From Nitrospirales bacterium (lineage in GTDB: Bacteria > Nitrospirota > Nitrospiria > Nitrospirales > UBA8639): a stretch of 46,671 nucleotides of DNA. The notes beneath the pieces were generated by a model, which was given only the letters and a program-made list of their open reading frames with translations, was not told where the DNA came from and ran no database searches. The position numbers and the translations under genes were made by a program. The stretch spans positions 1 through 46,671 of the forward strand of contig WHTE01000011.1 in the NCBI GenBank assembly GCA_009377845.1, written 5' to 3'. Shown piece after piece: positions 44,851 through 46,671 of this stretch. Every line of letters starts with the position of its first letter. Position 1 is the stretch's first letter.

Positions 44851-45671
44851 GTGGATTACACAAACAGGCTCAGATAGTAGACAATGGGGTTGGGAGAATT
44901 CACCAAGTCGTCATGGTTAGCATCATCTTATCAGCCCTTGTGCTCTTCTGTCTGGGAACATGGGGTTGTGAGGGTCAGGAGGACACATCCACGGTCATTC
45001 CCGAGCCGATGAACACCGGCTCAGAAGCGTTAGTGCTTCGGTCACAATCCCCGCGCTCTCCACACTCAGCAGAGCCGTTGGTACGAACATACGAATCCTT
45101 TCCTAAAATTGTGGCTTTTGGCAATAGCTTAACGGCTGGACTTGGGGTGGCCCCGGATGAATCCTATCCCGCTCAACTGGCACAGCGGCTGCTGGAAAGT
45201 GGATTTCAATACGAGGTCATCAATGCCGGGGTGAGTGGAGAAACCTCAGCCGGGGGAGTGCGACGGATAGAGTGGATTCTGAAAAGTCAGCCGACAGTCG
45301 TCATATTGGAATTGGGGGTCAATGATGGACTCCGGGGGCTACCCCTGAAACAGACGTATACGAATCTCCACACCATCATTGAACGATTGAAGGCAGAAGG
45401 GGTGATGGTCATTTTGGCCGGCATGCGCATCCCCGTAAACTATGGGGAAGATTATACGGGGGAGTTCTTTGAAATGTATGAACGGTTGGCTCAGGAATTT
45501 GCGCTCCCACTGATTCCATTTTTCCTGGAAGGGGTGGCTGCACAACCTGGTTTAAATCAGGTGGACGGGGTTCACCCCACGGGGGAAGGATATACAACTG
45601 TGACTCAGAACGTCTGGCACACGTTGGAACCGATTCTTAAGGAATTGTCAGAGTCACTTAAAAAGAGTTAA
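44835..45671 (+). CDS. tesA: GDSL/SGNH hydrolase, TesA-like lipase/thioesterase
   Basis: A protein of about 278 residues (start at ATG 44835; ATG 44913 is also possible). A hydrophobic segment with SIILSALVLFCLGTWGC resembles a lipoprotein signal with lipobox TWGC. The SGNH blocks are: I, FGNSLTAG with nucleophile Ser (Asp of GDSL replaced by Asn); II, AGVSGETSAGG; III, LGVNDGLRG; V, DGVHPTGEGY with catalytic Asp and His. TesA hydrolyses long-chain acyl-CoAs, lysophospholipids and esters in the periplasm. The divergent ybbA-ybbP pair is the same neighbourhood as in E. coli. A strong terminator follows. Confidence 0.85.
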   Translation: MKEHSRGLHKQAQIVDNGVGRIHQVVMVSIILSALVLFCLGTWGCEGQEDTSTVIPEPMNTGSEALVLRSQSPRSPHSAEPLVRTYESFPKIVAFGNSLTAGLGVAPDESYPAQLAQRLLESGFQYEVINAGVSGETSAGGVRRIEWILKSQPTVVILELGVNDGLRGLPLKQTYTNLHTIIERLKAEGVMVILAGMRIPVNYGEDYTGEFFEMYERLAQEFALPLIPFFLEGVAAQPGLNQVDGVHPTGEGYTTVTQNVWHTLEPILKELSESLKKS

Positions 45672-45711
45672 CACCCCTCCCATGATGAAAAAGAGGGGTG
45701 TTAGTTTTTAT
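45669..45711 (+). terminator. Rho-independent terminator of the TesA-like gene
   Basis: TAACACCCCTC and GAGGGGTGTTA form a perfect 11-bp stem (loop 13 nt) ending in GTTTTTATTT. The stem begins at the stop codon itself (TAA 45669-45671). Confidence 0.88.
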
Positions 45712-45747
45712 TTCACTTAGAAATGGTTGGGAGGAACAAGCGAGAAG

Positions 45748-45915
45748 TTATGACTTTTTAAAGAAAATGTCATATACCCCATACGCCAAAATTACTGCGA
45801 TGGTCCCATAGTACAGTCCCGTGATACCCTCATATCCTCCACCGGGCGCATTAGCAAAGGCTGGGTTTGCGGCGAACACGAGGAGAGCACTGAGAAGAGC
45901 AACAATTCGATTCAT
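45748..45915 (-). CDS. 55-residue exported single-helix membrane protein
   Basis: ATG 45915 with GAGGA 8 nt upstream starts a 55-residue protein: signal peptide MNRIVALLSALLVFAANPAF with cleavage near FANA, a glycine-rich segment NAPGGGYEGITG and a membrane helix LYYGTIAVILAYGVYDIFF ending in basic residues KKS. An upstream frame extension of 13 codons is not supported. No family known. Downstream terminator of the convergent TesA-like gene lies 36 bp away. Confidence 0.6.
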   Translation of the reverse strand: MNRIVALLSALLVFAANPAFANAPGGGYEGITGLYYGTIAVILAYGVYDIFFKKS

Positions 45916-46211
45916 ACGACAATCCTCACTTTCGGACAATGGAAAAGAACTCACACATTTCTACTTGCTTGTATAGCTTGGTCTGGTCATCTATTTATTT
46001 TATGGTGCCGGATTGTAGTAAATTTTATTTCTGGGATGCAAGTCACGGGTAGGAGCAGTTAAATAGCTATTTAATTCTAGTTTTTATTACGTAAAATCAG
46101 GATGGAAAACGACATGGGGAGCCAAGGCAGGAAAAGTCATAAGGGAACGCATTGCAGGGAGAAAACGGATCTTTCCAGGCAAGGCCGAGTAAAAAAGCTG
46201 GGAGAGAATTA

Positions 46212-46457
46212 TTAGGATTCCAGTCGGGAATGCGAGCCATCGCAAAATGGAGCTTTTTTACTGTGTTTGCACCCGCACCACGCCACTTTTCCTTTATCTT
46301 TGATTTCCACAACGATGGGGGAAAGATCGGTTCCAGTGTGGGACCCATCGCAAAATGGCTGAGTTTGTGATCGGCCACATCGGCACCAATAGTAGGTGCC
46401 TGGTTTCATGTCTAAGACGTAAGGGGCTCGTTGCGCAATGATAATCGGATCGCCCAT
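46212..46457 (-). CDS. Double CDGSH iron-sulfur domain protein
   Basis: An 81-residue protein with two CDGSH motifs. Domain 1: CRCGRSQTQPFCDGSH (Cys25, Cys27, Cys36, His40). Domain 2: CGCKHSKKAPFCDGSH (Cys61, Cys63, Cys72, His76). Each should bind a [2Fe-2S] cluster with three Cys and one His ligand, as in the mitoNEET/MiNT family. Roles proposed for such proteins include redox sensing and cluster transfer. The sequence begins without a signal peptide, so it is cytosolic. The 296-bp spacer to the small membrane protein gene is AT-rich and empty. Confidence 0.92.
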   Translation of the reverse strand: MGDPIIIAQRAPYVLDMKPGTYYWCRCGRSQTQPFCDGSHTGTDLSPIVVEIKDKGKVAWCGCKHSKKAPFCDGSHSRLES

Positions 46458-46503
46458 GTAATTCTCCTTAGATCTGCAAGAGATTTGGTGGGGATGAACA
46501 TGG

Positions 46504-46671
46504 TTAGCCGCAGCGGGGCTGAAGACCTTTGGGGCCCAAAGGAGTCAGCCAGAGAAAATCGGCAATGCCGGTTTTCAATTCCGAACGAATTTCATCTTCT
46601 TTGGAAGGATCCCATGTCACAAGATAGATCGTGATCGATTTCACGCCGGGATGTTTCCGTTCAACTCGCTT
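46504..46671 (-). CDS. C-terminal end of a hypothetical protein (partial)
   Basis: A minus-strand frame enters from the right edge and stops at TAA 46504-46506, leaving 55 residues. The visible part is mixed strand/helix (VERKHPGVKSITIYLVTWDP, then KEDEIRSELKTGIADFLWLT), ending LGPKGLQPRCG. No family recognised from this fragment. It is upstream of the CDGSH gene on the same strand by 46 bp, so they may be co-transcribed. Confidence 0.6.
   Translation of the reverse strand, partial: KRVERKHPGVKSITIYLVTWDPSKEDEIRSELKTGIADFLWLTPLGPKGLQPRCG

Overview
The window is a gene-dense, moderately GC-rich piece of a Gram-negative bacterial chromosome. It mixes universal housekeeping genes (der, polA, xthA, pepA, nagZ, queE, a phosphoglucomutase, one tRNA-Leu) with exported and membrane proteins of uncertain function. 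The NirJ/AhbD-like radical SAM protein with a PCP_red tail, the many lipoproteins, the CHASE2-sigma54 regulator and the style of dispersed repeats suggest the Nitrospirota (Nitrospira-like). That is an inference from protein character and was not tested by any search. I see no phage, plasmid, CRISPR array or classical transposase.

Layout. 1-2.1 kb: end of an unknown gene, a radical SAM/SPASM protein and a CopD-like membrane protein, joined by overlapping stop/start codons. 2.3-8 kb: der, a small cytochrome c, a 167-bp palindromic MITE-like element, then on the minus strand an M20 peptidase, an S2P-like M50 protease and a HTH-metallo-beta-lactamase fusion. 8-11.5 kb: a lipoprotein, a DUF4105 outer-membrane-type protein and a DUF3015 protein. 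11.8-13.6 kb: a decayed zone with a frameshifted methyltransferase and other remnants. 13.6-20.1 kb: small membrane proteins and lipoproteins, an orphan response regulator, an unusually long TatA-like protein coupled to a HEAT-repeat lipoprotein, a PuuD-like amidotransferase, a PsiE-like protein and a two-repeat Cys-Cys-Gly-His protein.

20.4-24.5 kb: a minus-strand cluster of HAD phosphatase, queE, pepA and nagZ. 24.6-30.2 kb: tRNA-Leu(GAG) with a clear promoter, a methyltransferase, then a large TPR protein followed by a membrane-anchored CHASE2-AAA+ sigma54 activator. 30.4-38 kb: an exported MsrB, an HPF-like ribosome-hibernation protein with a near-consensus promoter, a phosphoglucomutase, xthA and polA, with two related dispersed repeats, one flanked by a 6-bp direct repeat. 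38.5-46.7 kb: an AsmA-family protein, a second orphan response regulator, a ybbP-ybbA ABC system divergent from a TesA-like lipase (the order known from E. coli), a small membrane protein, a double-CDGSH iron-sulfur protein and a truncated last gene.

The most plausible functional units are the radical SAM/CopD pair (tetrapyrrole or heme-related membrane chemistry), the TatA-like/HEAT pair, the CCGH protein/PsiE pair, the TPR/CHASE2-sigma54 pair and the tesA-ybbA-ybbP module. Nothing proves a new system. The best candidates for new biology are the palindromic element that supplies both stop codons of two convergent genes, the duplicated CCGH domain and the extended TatA protein.
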